A stretch of DNA of 64,000 nt from Monosiga brevicollis MX1 (lineage: Eukaryota > Opisthokonta > Choanoflagellata > Craspedida > Salpingoecidae), in contig NW_001865041.1 of NCBI RefSeq assembly GCF_000002865.3, positions 1,499,531-1,563,530 of the forward strand, in the 5' to 3' direction. The notes beneath the pieces were generated by a model that was given only the letters and a program-made list of their open reading frames with translations, ran no database searches and was not told the origin of the DNA. Below, piece after piece: positions 1-12,001 of this stretch. Both the position numbers and the translations under genes were made by a program. Position 1 is the stretch's first letter, and the number at the start of each line of letters is the position of its first letter.

Positions 1-66
1 CACTGTAAAAACCAAAGCAAAAACTACAAAGGTGCATGGGCAGATTCGGCGAGAGCCGCGCGTCAC

Positions 67-1184
67 CAACTTCGTTATCACTCGTGGGCGAGGAGAGGGT
101 GTTGCCGCTCAACTTCCAGAAGCGCACGTGTTTCAGTCCACACGTAGCCAATTGTGTGGGATCGGCTGGGTTCATGCGGATATCAAACACCTGACCGGCA
201 AAGCGCACACGATCAGATCAATGCTTCATTCTCCAATGCCATTGTGGGTGGTATAGTCGAGGACGTGGCGGCGGCATGCTGTAAGCAATGCCCATGGGCA
301 TCGGGCAAAACAGCCAAGCAAGACACTTACCCGTTCACGATGCCCTGAGGTGGTGGCGAGCAGCGTGCCCGTGGCCCATTTCCACACGGCAATGGTGTGG
401 TCGTCGTCCAGTCCAACTGAGGCCAGCTATGAAAACCATGCATTAGATCATCAGTTTGGCAATTGTTCACAAAAGGAATGGCACACGCAACGGGCCATGG
501 CATGGCGCACCAAGGTGTCATCTGCTTCACTGAAGGAGATGGCAGCTATGCCCTGTTTATGCGCCCCGGTAAGAATGGAAACAGTCCGCAAATCGTTTGA
601 GGTCCAGACATGAATGGCGGCCTCACGACCAAGCTGGCCAGTGGCGATTGTGTTGCGATCGCGGTGCATGGCCATGCTGGAATGGCAGAGGAGAAAGCAA
701 TAAAGTAGCCGATTAGGTACAGCTCTAGCAAGGTCACGATGGCATGCCCGGCCGAAGCGCTACCTGATAATGTCATCATCGTGCTGGAGATAGAAGCGTT
801 GACGTCGCGGCTCAAGATTCAACAAGACAGCGGTGCCTATTCACCAAGGAGATCAAGGGGGTGAAAATAAGAATCAGGCGGGGAACGGAGCGACGAGAGC
901 TGGCTTCAGCTTTGTGGTCTGCTTCACGGGGCGGGCCGCACCGGCGACAAAGTAGATCACTTCTTGCTGGCTGTTGATGTAAATGTTGTTGCGACATTGG
1001 TGCCCTCGGTAGCCGTAGATCCTATGACCCTGCCTGTGAGATGGGGCATTGATAAAACAGGGCATGCTGTATTCAACAAAGGTGCGGCTCACCATTCCAG
1101 GCGCAATTGCGCCTGTGGACACGCGGCCATGATGACAGCGTCGGCGGCAGTGTTAGCCTGGCAGATTCCAACCATCGAGAGCAT
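67..1184 (-). CDS. EML-family (echinoderm microtubule-associated protein-like) WD40 protein, 5' part
   Basis: This is the N-terminal part of a microtubule-binding EMAP/EML protein; its 3' end lies beyond the window start. Exons read 1184-1093, 1021-942, 836-764, 676-511, 426-331 and 190-67, and phases agree at every junction. Joining exons 1 and 2 gives LRLEW-IYGYRGHQCRNNIY, the HELP motif that defines EMLs. Then come a QRFYLQHDDDI stretch, the ATGQLGREAAIHVW repeat typical of EML propellers, a GLDDDHTIAVWKW blade and a CGLKHVRFW blade. The ATG at 1184 (context CACCATGC) is in frame; a second in-frame ATG at about 1130 (ATCATGG) could be the true start. There is no long N-terminal basic or coiled-coil region, unlike vertebrate EML1-4. 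Family identity is firm; the paralogue is not assigned. Confidence 0.85.
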
Positions 1185-1764
1185 GGTGAGTGTTCAGATC
1201 AAACAAGAGTGCGCAGGCATTGCGACGGTGATCGGCTGCACGATCCGCAGTGCACATTCCCTCTTATACACTCCTCGCTCCTGGCTTGGCCCCTATCTAA
1301 TCCAGCTCTCTCACCCTGTTTGCCCACCCGACAGAACGCCCCCCTCTATGAACGACCCGGCGATGCTGCGCTGTGCTCGTTTGGTCCGAAGGGCGTCCGT
1401 ACCTCTTCACACCCCCAAACGAACCCTTTGAAACTGTGCTTTTCTCTCTCTGTGAGTCTCTGTGTCTCTCTCTGTCTCTCTGTCTCTGTCTCTGTCTTCT
1501 CTGTCGCTCTCTCTTTGTGTCTTTGCTCTTTACTTCAAACCGACCAAACCTGTCTCTCTTCAAAATCGAGTTGTCAGCATCAAGCTTGCTGGGTATGGGC
1601 GGTTGTGGATTAAACTGCGGTTAATTTTGTAGCCCAAGTTATACAAAAATGCGCATGATGATTACAAGATGTAAGCAGTGTTGAAATTTTAGTTTTTTAA
1701 AATTTCGTTTTCGGTCTTGACCAGGATTGGACGAGCGGCAGTGCCGGGGTAGAACGAGTCAACC
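1185..1764. promoter_or_regulatory. Divergent intergenic region with a pyrimidine microsatellite
   Basis: These 580 bases separate the starts of the EML gene (-) and the LAP1-like gene (+), so they should hold both promoters. Positions about 1437-1528 are an imperfect TCTCTG/TCTCTCTG run. No TATA box or other defined motif is clear. The small open frames here are low-complexity. Confidence 0.5.
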
Positions 1765-3179
1765 ATGGTGGAGACTCGTAGTGGGCGCCGCACCCGTGCG
1801 CCCACAGACAGCCGTGCCAGCACGGCTGCAGTCAGCAAAGCCTCGAAACAGACACCTATTCGGCCCAAAACACCAAAATCCACGCCGCGCCGACCTCGTG
1901 CCTCAACCGTGAAGGCGGTGCCCGAGCCCGTGTCAGAGCCTTCTAGCAATACCTCGACACCCAAAGCGAAGGCCAAACCCATTCCTCAAGCTGCTGAGGA
2001 GGTTGATAAGAGGATCAGCGAAGCAAACGTTGGTTCCCGCTCGCCCTATCCCACCAAGGTGGAAGCTGCCTCCCGCTCCTCTAGCAGTGATGAAGCAGAT
2101 TCGGCTGTGCGCTCTCCCGAGCCTAGCGAGGTCGTGGTCGCGTCGCCGCCTCGGCAAGTGAAGCTACCCTCCCAGAGCGTATCACCACGACACCGCGTGA
2201 ATACGGAACAGCAAGACCAAGAGAGTCCTTCCGCCTCAAGTGGTGGGAATGCTCGTTGGGTCGTGGCCGTGCTTGTGCTCATCATCGCGGCCGTGGTGTC
2301 AGCGCAGTACCCCGGCGCCCTGCTCTCCCTGCTCTCTGGACATGCCCATGAGCCGGCACGTCAGACGAGCTCCATGCTCGACAAGAAGGCTTTTCAGCTT
2401 GCTGCCGAGCTGGACATGCAATTCTCGACACCCAGTCATCTCTATAGCTCGCTCATGGGACCCGTACTGGCCAACCTGGCTCTGCACGATACTCACACAG
2501 CACCCAAAGTGCCCCTGGTGATCACCATCATCGGCAACAATCGTTCGAAGCAAAAGGCCCTCCTAAGCGCCATCAACAAGCTACGGGTTCACAGCGAACC
2601 ACCGATCCAGGTGGCCACCAACACCCCGGCAGCACTATTGCAAGAGCATCTTGAAACAGCTCTTCGCCGGAATCCTCGCGCAACCATCAATATTCGGGAC
2701 ATGTCCAGCATGAATGGTAAGCTTTTCCTCTTTGGTTTTCGTTGAAACCTCATGGGGGACGCCATATTCCTTTCAAATTTCTTAATCTGCACAAATGTGA
2801 CCGCCACAGGAGCATTTGAGCTGCTACATACTTGCTTAACCGAAAACCACGCTATTGTGGGTTCAACATCCACGCGCCAAAGCGTATTTGTCATCAACTT
2901 TCCTGACACTACTTTGGTAAGTGGACGTACCTGGCTGCCTTTCTGCGCCGTTCGATGGGAATGGCAGCTTCACTTCCAAACACCTGGCCCCCTTTGACCC
3001 GTCAGCTATCAAGCACAGCCTTGGAGGAACTGGAACAAGCTTGCCATGAAGGACCGTTCAAGTGTCAGCAAGCACTGGGCACAATCGCAGCGCCCACGCT
3101 GCTGCAAAGCATTTCGCAGCGCCACGAGGATATTCAAGCCTTGTCGCGTCGCCTTCAGACTTTCGTGCCTGCATTTTGA
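1765..3179 (+). CDS. Single-pass membrane protein, LAP1/LULL1-like (torsin activator) candidate
   Basis: Three exons (1765-2716, 2810-2916, 3006-3179) encode 410 aa. Residues 1-165 are basic, Ser/Pro-rich and probably disordered. One hydrophobic helix follows at about 166-184 (WVVAVLVLIIAAVVSAQ), then a globular domain of about 190 residues. Domain order and strand pattern match torsin-interacting proteins: a first strand (VPLVITIIG) followed by GNNRSKQK where a P-loop would sit, then a helix, and a later INIRDMSSM/VFVINFP pair resembling the lumenal AAA-like fold of TOR1AIP1. That family sits in the inner nuclear membrane or ER and activates torsin ATPases. The topology match is inference; pairwise identity is low. 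The start was chosen from ACCATGG context. It could instead be an unrelated type II membrane protein. Confidence 0.45.
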
Positions 3180-3529
3180 CCAGATTCATATGAGAAACTC
3201 TGCCCGTCAACTTGTTTGAGCTGACACCCCGTGGGTCTCATACCATGGCTCAAACTACAAGTTCGCGACACCTCCTGCCTCTTGTGTTCAAACGCACAGC
3301 AACGTAGCTTCGCATCGGCAGTGCAATCCATCGTATTTCTCAGCTCTCTATGACAACCCAGCCAACCACCATCCGTTTTGCCTTGAAGCCAATCATGTCA
3401 TGTCACGCATCGATTGTTGATAACAGGCTCAGCCTGCTTCGATACATGGGGTGGGATAAGAACCCAAGCTGTGCTTTGCCGAGGCAAGCATGGTACTCTA
3501 AAAACGACAAACCTAAATAAGGCAGGTGT
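3180..3529. other. Convergent 3' intergenic region
   Basis: This region lies between the stop of the LAP1-like gene (+) and the stop of IRC3 (-). It should hold both 3' UTRs and polyadenylation sites. An AATAAG-like run lies at about 3515. No coding exon or repeat is visible. Confidence 0.4.
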
Positions 3530-6248
3530 CTAAAAGGCTTCCAGCAACGCCTCCGTGGGTTTGGTCTGCTTGGGGCGAAGCTTGGTCAAGACGCGCTTGA
3601 CCTTTCGTCGGACAAGCAAGGCGTCAATCTGTTCAGCGGCTTCCAGCTTGGACACTTGGGCGTTCGCTCTACAAGTTCGCCACGCACAAAATCCAAAAGA
3701 ACAGATGAGCAAAGCCACGCTCCAGGCCCAGGTTGCGGCTGGCGTACTTTGCCCAAGGCTGAAGGCGACGCAGCAGGGCCAACTGTGCTGGTGAGGCCGG
3801 CTCCTTCTTGAATTCATGGCGACGCTGAAAGAGCTTGTAGGCCAGCTGTATTTGTCAAACATGTTGGAATGCAATGGAGATGACCCGTTTATGTAGACAT
3901 TTTCATCCTCGGGCGACGACGAGACGACCCTGGCACAGCAATATCTTGAACTTACCATGAATTGGCTCGGGGCCACGCGCATATACCACGTTTGCAAGGC
4001 TTGGCAGGCGTGTGCCTTGCTGGTGGCCTGCAGATCAAAGTATCGGACTTGCCCGCGCGCCCCATGCTCCGGAATGAGAAAAGCTTTCCAGGCTAAAGTA
4101 TAAGAGGTCGTGAGGGAAGAGTGAAGCCATTGCCAGCAAAGCTCCACGAGTCATAGGGCATGGCCATCAAGACCAGACGGATGACAGACCTTGTTCCTCC
4201 TCGTACATGCAAATGATGCCAACCCCCTTGACGTTGAGCAAGTGATATCCATATGCCCACAGCAGTTTACTCTGGCAAGGCGAACCATGGCTCAGCTGTG
4301 AGCTATGGTGTACCACCGACTGTTGCCACTGTGCCTATCCGCCACGCACCTCAATAAAAGGGTTTCGTAGCGTGGTATCCTTGAACAAGTCAACCTCTGC
4401 GGCCGTCTGATGTCAACAAACAGAGGTGCAGGGATGTTATCAACCAAGCCAGTTGTTGCTGTAAACAAGCATTGGGCGGCAAATTTACCATCGTAATGTT
4501 GCCGAATGCGCCCGTGGGAATCTATGGATAGAGAGGGATCATGGGCCACGAAAGAGGCAGGCATGGAAAACGCGGTGGCGAGCCAGGGCCAGCAAAGGGG
4601 CCGTAAGAGAAAATGAACTGAGTCAGCTTGTGCTTCGCACGGGGAAGGCAGGTGCCGGGCAAGAAAACTTGCCGAATTTTCGACTTGAGGCTTGGCGGGT
4701 TCCGTTTTCTTCTCTTGCGAATCAGATGACTCCGAGGCCTCGATGAGTTCTGTGCAGACATGGAGAAGGGAAGGTGCATATCCAATGCAAACCCATGTGG
4801 TCAGGCTCGAGCGCTTTGAAAAGACAGGACGGAGTCAGGTGATTCTTAGAGCTGTTTGACGTGCACAGACACAGTCACACAGATAGAGGCGCGATCGCGT
4901 GTGCATGGGCCGCACCATCGTCTTCGGCCGTGAATTTGAGACCCATAAGGGTGGCCATGCGGCTACTCAGGGAGTTGCTTGCAAAAGTGTTGGCAACATC
5001 AATAACCAAGCAATCCTTCTTGTCCGGATGGAGGCGGAGGCCACGGCCTAGCATCTGAACAAAAAGAGTGTGGCTCCGCGTGGGCCGGGCCATAATCAAG
5101 GCATCGACGCAGGGCAAATCCGTGCCCTCCGTCAGAACGGTGCAGTTGAGGAGAACAGGAAACTCGCCGTCGGAAAACGCTTGCAGGATCCGTTTACGCT
5201 CGGCGTTGGGAGTGAGAGATGTAATGCTCTCTGCTTGGACTCCACCCGACTTGAACTGTTCCTGCAGATCGAGGACGTGACGAATGTCCACTCCAAAAAC
5301 CAAAGTAGATCGCCGCTCGTTCTGGCAGTACCGACGCCACTGTTCAACGACAAGCTCGTTCTGTGCGTTGGTATTGACCAGCCGACTCAGCTCTGCGGGG
5401 TCATACTCGCCCTTGCGAATGCGCACTTGATCCAGTTTGAGGTCAACGTCGACTTTCATGCCTCGAACCGGCGCCAGAAAGCCCTCGTCAAGCAAGGTTT
5501 CCAGGGACACGGAGTAGGCAATAGTATCAAAGACATCGTCCAAGCCCAGTCCATCGTGACGCTGTAGCGTGGCGGAACAGCCCCACAGCTTGACATCATA
5601 GGGGTTGCTGCGGTTTTCGTCGAAAAAGTGGTGGAGGATGCGCTTGTAGGTTGAGGCAGCGGCATGATGGGCCTCGTCAATGATGATCAGCTTGAATTCG
5701 GCTGGGTCGAAGCGGCTGAGGCGCACGGAGCTGGGCCGCCCGAGTGTGGGTACGGAGGCCACGATCACATCAGCAGCATCTACATCAGCATGTGCATGTC
5801 CTCCCTCAATGTCGACGCGCAAGTTGGGGTTGTGGGCCTCAATTTGTCGCTTGGCCTGTGCCAGAAGTTCGGTGCGGTGTGCAAGCACCAGCACTTTGTG
5901 CTGTGATGGCGTTGGGGCTGGAAGGCGGGCGAGAAGGTGGCTGAACACAACTGTTTTACCCGAGCCCGTGGGCATGCTCACGGCCACGCGGTCGTGCTGC
6001 CCAAAGGCAGTCAGGGACTGCTCTATGCAGTCCGTTTGATGCTGATAAAGGGTTTTGGCTGACGCGCTCGGTGAAGCAGCAGTTGCAATCCAACGGGCAT
6101 GGTCCAGCCGAGCAGCGGCTACGCCTGAGCGAGCCAGCTGGCTGCTGTAATGGCGCCAGGGGTACAGATCCCTCCACGGACCATGAGGTACACGGGCCAT
6201 TCGAATGCCCTGGACCCATGTGTGCCAACACGATCTTCCAGCCCCCAT
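3530..6248 (-). CDS. IRC3: IRC3-type mitochondrial superfamily II DNA helicase
   Basis: Seven exons (6248-4916, 4749-4445, 4406-4350, 4271-4190, 4092-3956, 3845-3748, 3668-3530) encode about 716 aa in continuous phase. Helicase motifs are clear in the first exon: an LYQHQ Q-type motif, Walker A PTGSGKT, DEAHH, a SAT-type box, LTEGTDLP and MLGRGLR. The shorter 3' exons carry the family's C-terminal region: an LFTATTGL/TAAEVDLF segment, a KKEPASPAQLALLRRL helix and an AAEQIDALL helix. IRC3 in yeast is a mitochondrial branch-point helicase that protects mtDNA. The N terminus is Arg-rich with few acidic residues, fitting a mitochondrial presequence; an in-frame Met at residue 17 is an alternative start. 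Its promoter is shared with the SH3-PTB gene across 6249-6815. Confidence 0.85.
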
Positions 6249-6815
6249 CCTGGCAATGTCCCAGCTTCTCCCTTTTTCTCAAATTGTAGCAGTCCTACTT
6301 TCCCCTAGCCACTCTTATCACCACCCCCACGCCACCTCTGTCAGCCCAAGGTCCTGGTCACGATCAACCCCTCCCCCACCCCTCTGCCACAGTCGTTCGT
6401 GCAGAGAAAAGATAAATTAAATTTCAGCGAGCAAGTGTGTGTGTGTGTGTGTGTGTGTGCGTATGTGTGTGTGTGTGTGACAGCCTTCACATGCTGACAA
6501 TTCACTTGTCTGACTTTTCCTGGTTCCCCCCTCTTTCATGAATTTGTGCAACTCGAAAGTATAAAGCCACGAAAAAGGGTCTTTTTCAGTTCCCGAGCTT
6601 TTGGAAGGACCTGGAGCCGGCGGCGTGACACGGACGGGCTCAGTTCGCGCCTCGGCAGAGGGAAGGAGGGGTGGTGGTTTTATCTGGTGGAGTAGCAAAA
6701 GAGCACTTTGCTACCTGCTCAAACTTTGGCTCGAGGGTTGCGATTCAGATTTGAGGGCGTACTCGATAGCGCCTGCCGCTGTACATGTGTATCCTCTGCG
6801 CGCCGAGGCAACGTG
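6249..6815. promoter_or_regulatory. Divergent intergenic region with a GT microsatellite
   Basis: This region separates the 5' ends of IRC3 (-) and the SH3-PTB gene (+). It contains a (GT)n run at about 6435-6479, broken by CGTAT, and a C-rich stretch at about 6300-6390. No further regulatory motif is claimed. Confidence 0.45.
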
Positions 6816-9422
6816 ATGGCGACGCACAATCAGAAAGCGCGCCGACCCTCTGGATGGGACAACCCGTTTGGCAAGCCCTCGCCTCGGGGATCTGAGGGTT
6901 TACCATCAGCTGGCGGTGGTGCAGGCGCTGAAGAAGAGTACGAGGTGACAGACGAGCAGGACGCGTTTGAGATCGAGATTGACCCCGAAAAGGCCGTACC
7001 CAACTTTGTTGCTGCGTACCCCTATGATGCGAAGGAGGTGGATGAGCTGACGCTGAGAAAAGGTGCGCTTTGAGCCAATGCCAGCTGATTGCGGAACACC
7101 TCTGCGTTTGATCATGAGGGTCGATTCATGCCGCGTACTGGGTGACTAGGCGATCTCATCTATGTGACTGAGCAAGGCGAGGACGGCTGGTATATCGGTG
7201 AGACTAGCAGGGAGGGGGACCTTTCCTGGGTCCTTTTTCGATTTTATCAACTTTGACTTTTCGACCTGCAGTCAGGAAGGAGGGAGCGTGTGACCTTCTG
7301 CGGCATTTCGTGTCGTGGCTGCCTTCTCATTGTTTGTCTACCCACCGCAGGTGCTAACCTGACAACATCACAAGCCGGCACCTTCCCGGGCAATTTTGTC
7401 GTGGTGCTACAATCTGAGCCTGACGTTCGTCCTGACTGGTGCTACGACTTTTCAATCACGCATGCCAAGTCCAGACCCGATCATTTCATCTTCCCAATGG
7501 GTCCACACGTAGGGTGATGAGGAGCTGGCCCGGCGTCTGCAGGAGGAGGAGGAGCGTGCAGCGGCTGCGAGTGCCAAGGGCGGCGAAACACATGGCAGGG
7601 TGCGAGCTCGTGCTCGTCTTGGCCTTGCTTTGATTCACACGCTTTGTGGGCACAGCCTGGCTGCTTCCCGGATGCGTGCAAGTATTTGGCCATCTCATCA
7701 GGACAATCGGGACATGCGTGTTAATTTCTTTCTTTTGGGGTTGCGAGCGTGCCTGTAGGCTACCGCTGCATTGACGGCCGATGAAATGTTGGCGCGTAAG
7801 CTACAAGAAGAAGAGGACATGCGTTTGGCCCGGCAAGCACAGTCTCAAGCCGTGGCAGGGCAGGCCTCATCTGGTCGGCGCGTGGGCCGTGGGAGTCAAG
7901 ATATGGCTACTAGCTTGCGGGCATCCACGATATCCCGGGGTGGGTCATAAGCACCAACCTTCTTATCATAGCGCGACATGAATTCTATATGCATCAGCTG
8001 ATCAGTGACTCATGCATGTTGATAGGAGCCCTCACGGAATTTGATCGCTACACACGCGACTTTGAGACATTTTCTGTCGGGTGCGTCAGCAGGATTGGGC
8101 GCTGTTTTACCTTTGCAACCCCAATTTTTGTGCAGAAGTGCGTTGTTTAACTTTGGCCAACCCTGGACGACTTTGCCATGCGGCAGCTTCCTCGGTTCCG
8201 TCTCTGTCAATTCACTTCGAAGTGACGAGCGAGTTCAGCTTGCCATCCGCGAGGTATCGCGTAGCTCCTGTTCCACGACTACTGTTCTATGGCCTGTATC
8301 AATAACAACGAGCACACTGTTGTTGGTATTGACCGCTGCGCCCCGACATGTGCTGCTAGGTCTTGCGACTGCGAAAGGAACGCCGAATCAAAAAGCCTAC
8401 CCCTTATGAGCTGCAGGTCCAAATTGCACACCCCTCCAGTCACTCTCTTTGTCCCTCTCATCTCATCTCGTGCCCAACCCATTCAGCCCAAGCTCTGATC
8501 ATGTTCCTCTTCTGTGCTCATCCCTTACTCAGGTGTCCCCAGCTGGAATTCGACTGGTTGAGCAGGAAATCATTCAGGTACGCCAGAGCCTGCAGCGCAC
8601 AACAAAAGCGTTACGCCATCCTTGAATCAAGCTGTTGAGGCGACACACAACCCAACCGCCGACGTGATGCCCTGAGCTGCACGCGCGCCGGTACATGCCA
8701 CCATGCTTATTGCATGGATTGACCTCACAGAAAAAAAGCATCCGGCGGCGATCGTCTGTGCAATCAGCCAAGCCAGGCGGCTCTTTGCAGCACTTCCCGC
8801 TGCAGCGTATCAGTCAATGCGCATTTGATCCTTCCATGCATACGTGAGCGCTAAGGCCTGATACACCTTGTGTCCATGCGCCTCGTGTGCAGGCTGCCCC
8901 CTTTCTTCTCACAACGTTTGATCTGCGTAGACATTTTGGTTTCGTGATTCGTCAGCACAATGACGAACACATCTGCCACGTCTTTCAGTACGAACAGAGC
9001 GCATCTCAGATTGCCAATGCCTTTCGGTACGTTTTGCATGTGAATTATGTCGATGGAATTAGCAGGTAGCAGGGGGTTTAGGCTAGGGCAGGAAGCTCCT
9101 CAGACGGGCTCGGCCCAGATCCGAGAGTTTCCTCGCCACATTGAATGCAGCGAGCCGTTGTGCACGCATACGTCCCCGCCTCCCCCAAGAAAAAAACAAA
9201 ACAAAAACTAAAACAGAAGGAGCCAGAGGCACACAACAAAACGCCTGTCAAGCTTCAAAAGACAACATGGCTCTGGCTTGATATTTTATTTTTTTATTCT
9301 TCCTCCAGGAAGAACAAAATAAATCACAAAACGCTGACGCACTCACGTTTGACTTGATCGGCTGGGTTGGCAGACGGGCTTGGAATGAAGTCCAAGAGCG
9401 CCAGCGTCGCAGTCAACGATAG
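6816..9422 (+). CDS. SH3-PTB adaptor protein with LQEEE repeats
   Basis: Eleven short exons (6816-7062, 7150-7197, 7351-7424, 7513-7599, 7759-7939, 8026-8080, 8187-8253, 8360-8416, 8533-8577, 8893-9026, 9374-9422) give 347 aa with every phase consistent. Residues about 50-120 form an SH3 domain (ALYDY-like AAYPYDAKEVDELTL, then GDGWYIG-like GEDGWYIG and the GTFPGNFV end). Two charged segments follow, DEELARRLQEEEER and DEMLARKLQEEED. They look like tandem ubiquitin-interacting or coiled elements. The C-terminal half is a PTB/PID domain (FLGSVSVNSLRSDE, KPTPYELQVSPAGIRL, HFGFVIRQ, HICHVFQYE, final helix ANAFRRAWNEV). This should be a cytosolic adaptor linking proline-rich ligands to NPxY-bearing tails. 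The neighbouring convergent gene encodes a receptor with an NPxY motif. No named orthologue is recognised. Confidence 0.8.
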
Positions 9423-9663
9423 ACCAAAGTGTGATGTTTGCAGATGCCACCCGGAAAGCCGTCACTCTAGGTCTGGCGTGATTGGGCAGTAGTCGCAAAA
9501 GCCTCTGCAACCTTGTTCACAGCATTGTCTTTGTCGATTCCGGCGCTAAGAAACATCCAGAATTTAATCAACACTTGATGCGTCAGCACTGCTGTCTGGG
9601 TGAAGGTTGCTGGGAAAGGCTTGAGGGTGGAGAGAGGGAGTTCAAACAATTTTGAAAACCAGG

Positions 9664-10829
9664 TTATACCATGGACTCGGACTCTGCGGTTGGGGCTTGA
9701 TAAAGCGAGCCACCCTGAATCATCCAGTAGTCTTCCGATTGGGAGGCACGCATCGCATGACTTGAAGGCGGTGCGTAGTGGGGATTCTGCACAGGCTCGA
9801 GGCGGTGGAGCGCTTCGCTCAAGCTGTAATGGGCATCAAAAACGTAATCACCAGCCGCATCCAAGTCCGCCTCGTTGAGAGTGCGAGACACGAAACCCAT
9901 CTCCATGCTTTTTTTCGCGCTGGGTTCTTTCTCCGCGGGCAAGGCGACAAGCTGGCGGCGCTCCGAACGCAGGCGACGGTAGAGCACGACAATCACGATC
10001 AAGGAGATGCACAAAAGGGCCAGGCAAATCATTTCAAGGGCCAAGCGAACATCGCTCCAAGATGCATGGGCGGTATCAAGTCCACTCTCGGTCTCCGGCG
10101 TGGTTGAGGCGGGCGTGGTAGGGGCAGGCGTGGTCAGGCAGGCAGCACAGGAGGCAGCACAAAGCTTGCGCACTACATCACGCTGGCAAGTCTCGGCCTG
10201 GATGAGGGCGCCGCACCGCAGGGTGGCAGTTTCGGAAGGAAAATACATGTGAAGGGTTTCTGCATCTGCGTCCCGGCAGTCGCGCTGGTAATCGCTGTTG
10301 ATGGTGGCGGGTTGGATGTCAATGCCTGAATTGGTCGTTGAAGGATTGGGGTCGGCGGTGGGGGTGGGTTCGACGGCCTGGGCCTGGCCGCTGATCTCAT
10401 CTGCTAGGCCACAGCCCGTGAGACAGGCCTTGATGTACTCAGCGTTGACGAGGCCAACCGACGTGTAGCAGTTGCAGGAGCAAAAGTCGTGGGAGACGGT
10501 ATGCACATAGAGCGAGCAAGCGGCACGGCAATAGCGCGCCTTTTCTTCCTGTCCCAGCGCGGTCGAGAAATATTCATTGCAGGTAGTATCGCACTCCTCC
10601 TTGAAGCCTGTGAGGCAAGATTGGCGGACAGCACGGGATCCATGAGCTGCGGTTCTCATGCGACACCCTTTTCTGGGCGAGCGATGCGGAACAAGGCACG
10701 CTTACCGTCGGGGTCAGCGAGCGCCGTCGTCTCAGTTGGCATCGCGCACTCGTCGTTGATGGTAGCGGCGTTGGCCATCATGGGTGAGCTGAGGCTGGCC
10801 GCGATCAGCCACAGCAAGCCAAAGGACAT
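9664..10829 (-). CDS. Type I membrane receptor-like protein, Cys-rich ectodomain, NPxY/Tyr tail
   Basis: Two exons (10829-10706, 10607-9664) encode 355 aa. The N terminus is a signal peptide (MSFGLLWLIAASLSS then PMMANA). An in-frame Met at 10877 would add 16 residues. The ectodomain is rich in cysteines in CxxxC and CxC spacings, with a Thr/Pro-rich stalk (TTPAPTTPASTTPE). One transmembrane helix (MICLALLCISLIVIVVL) is followed by basic stop-transfer residues. The cytosolic tail holds several tyrosines: GDYVFDAHY, QNPHYAPP (an NPxY motif) and SEDYWM. NPxY motifs bind PTB domains or clathrin adaptors, and a PTB adaptor is the adjacent convergent gene. Ligand and function are unknown. I recognise no family for the Cys-rich domain. 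Confidence 0.7.
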
Positions 10830-11238
10830 GGCTTTTGCAAGCGTGGCGTCTTGGGTTCTGAGCTGAAGTCGCGGCATGACAGCGGCTTGTGTGTACATGT
10901 GAACTTTGACGGGATGACGACCCAATTCTTTCCTCAGAACACAGCACCAAGGCGGGGATGATTGCTAATCGCTGGCACAAAGTCTAATACTTCTCTGCCC
11001 CTCCGTTCGGGTGCCACCTCTCACGAGGAACAGAACGCGTCTGGTACAAAGACCACAATGGCAGCCAAGAAGCCACACAGCCAACGATCTCTCTACGGGA
11101 AAAAAATCAAAAAAAAATCAAACAACAAGAACCAACCACACACACACGCACACATATAAAGTCATAAGGCGGCATGGGCTTTTACACCAAACACTCCAAC
11201 AACACGCCCACACATGAATTTTGATTGTTGTCCAACAC

Positions 11239-11384
<146 letters not shown>

Positions 11385-11944
11385 AAGTGAAAAAATCAAC
11401 GAAACAAAGGAGTGTTCAGAATGAAAAGATGGGGACAGGCGATTGTTTCGCAGATGAATGGGTCAAAAGCGCTTTGCAGACCTTTGGGCTATGGCCTTAA
11501 AGAGGTGGTTGGGTCCAAACGCCAGCGTCAGCAAGTAGCCATGGTGTTGTCGAAGCTGCCTTCTCCAACTGCCTCTCAGCAATCTGCTGCTCACGATGAT
11601 CGTTTCCTGGCCTGGCCGCCGCCCTCTGCCCCAACGTGCGACTTGTGGTCGGCCTTTTGATCATTTTGATGGCGGCGCTGGCACGGCGCGGGGGTCACCA
11701 CCATTTTCGCTGACGTTTTGATACTCTACGCTTAATTACACTTTGAACATCAAACATTGAGCATCGGTTTGCAATAGTTCAACGCCGGTTTTTACATGCC
11801 TGCTCTATTCAAAGTTCTTCCTCATGCAACTCAACGTGGGTGAACTGCGGACCATAACGGCCACGAGTGCGCATACAAGTGCGGCCTGCAAGGCTGCCAG
11901 TGGCATTTTTCAAGCCCAACAAGCACGACTCTCATCAAGGTCGG

Positions 11945-12001
11945 GAATGGCGGTTGCCTTTCATCGAGTCATTACGAGTCGATGAGGAGCAACCGCCATT
12001 C
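11945..12001. repeat. Inverted repeat / hairpin, 13-bp perfect arms
   Basis: GAATGGCGGTTGC at 11945-11957 is the exact reverse complement of 11989-12001. Inside lies a second short stem, CATCGA paired with TCGATG, separated by small internal loops. It sits in the gene-free stretch upstream of the receptor gene. It may be a structured RNA, a transposon remnant or a protein-binding palindrome. No flanking target-site duplication is evident. Confidence 0.7.

Noticed and set aside
3530-4147. Apparent separate 205-residue minus-strand gene with a membrane helix
   Set aside because: Splicing resolves it into the last three IRC3 exons; the hydrophobic stretch is an intron read through.
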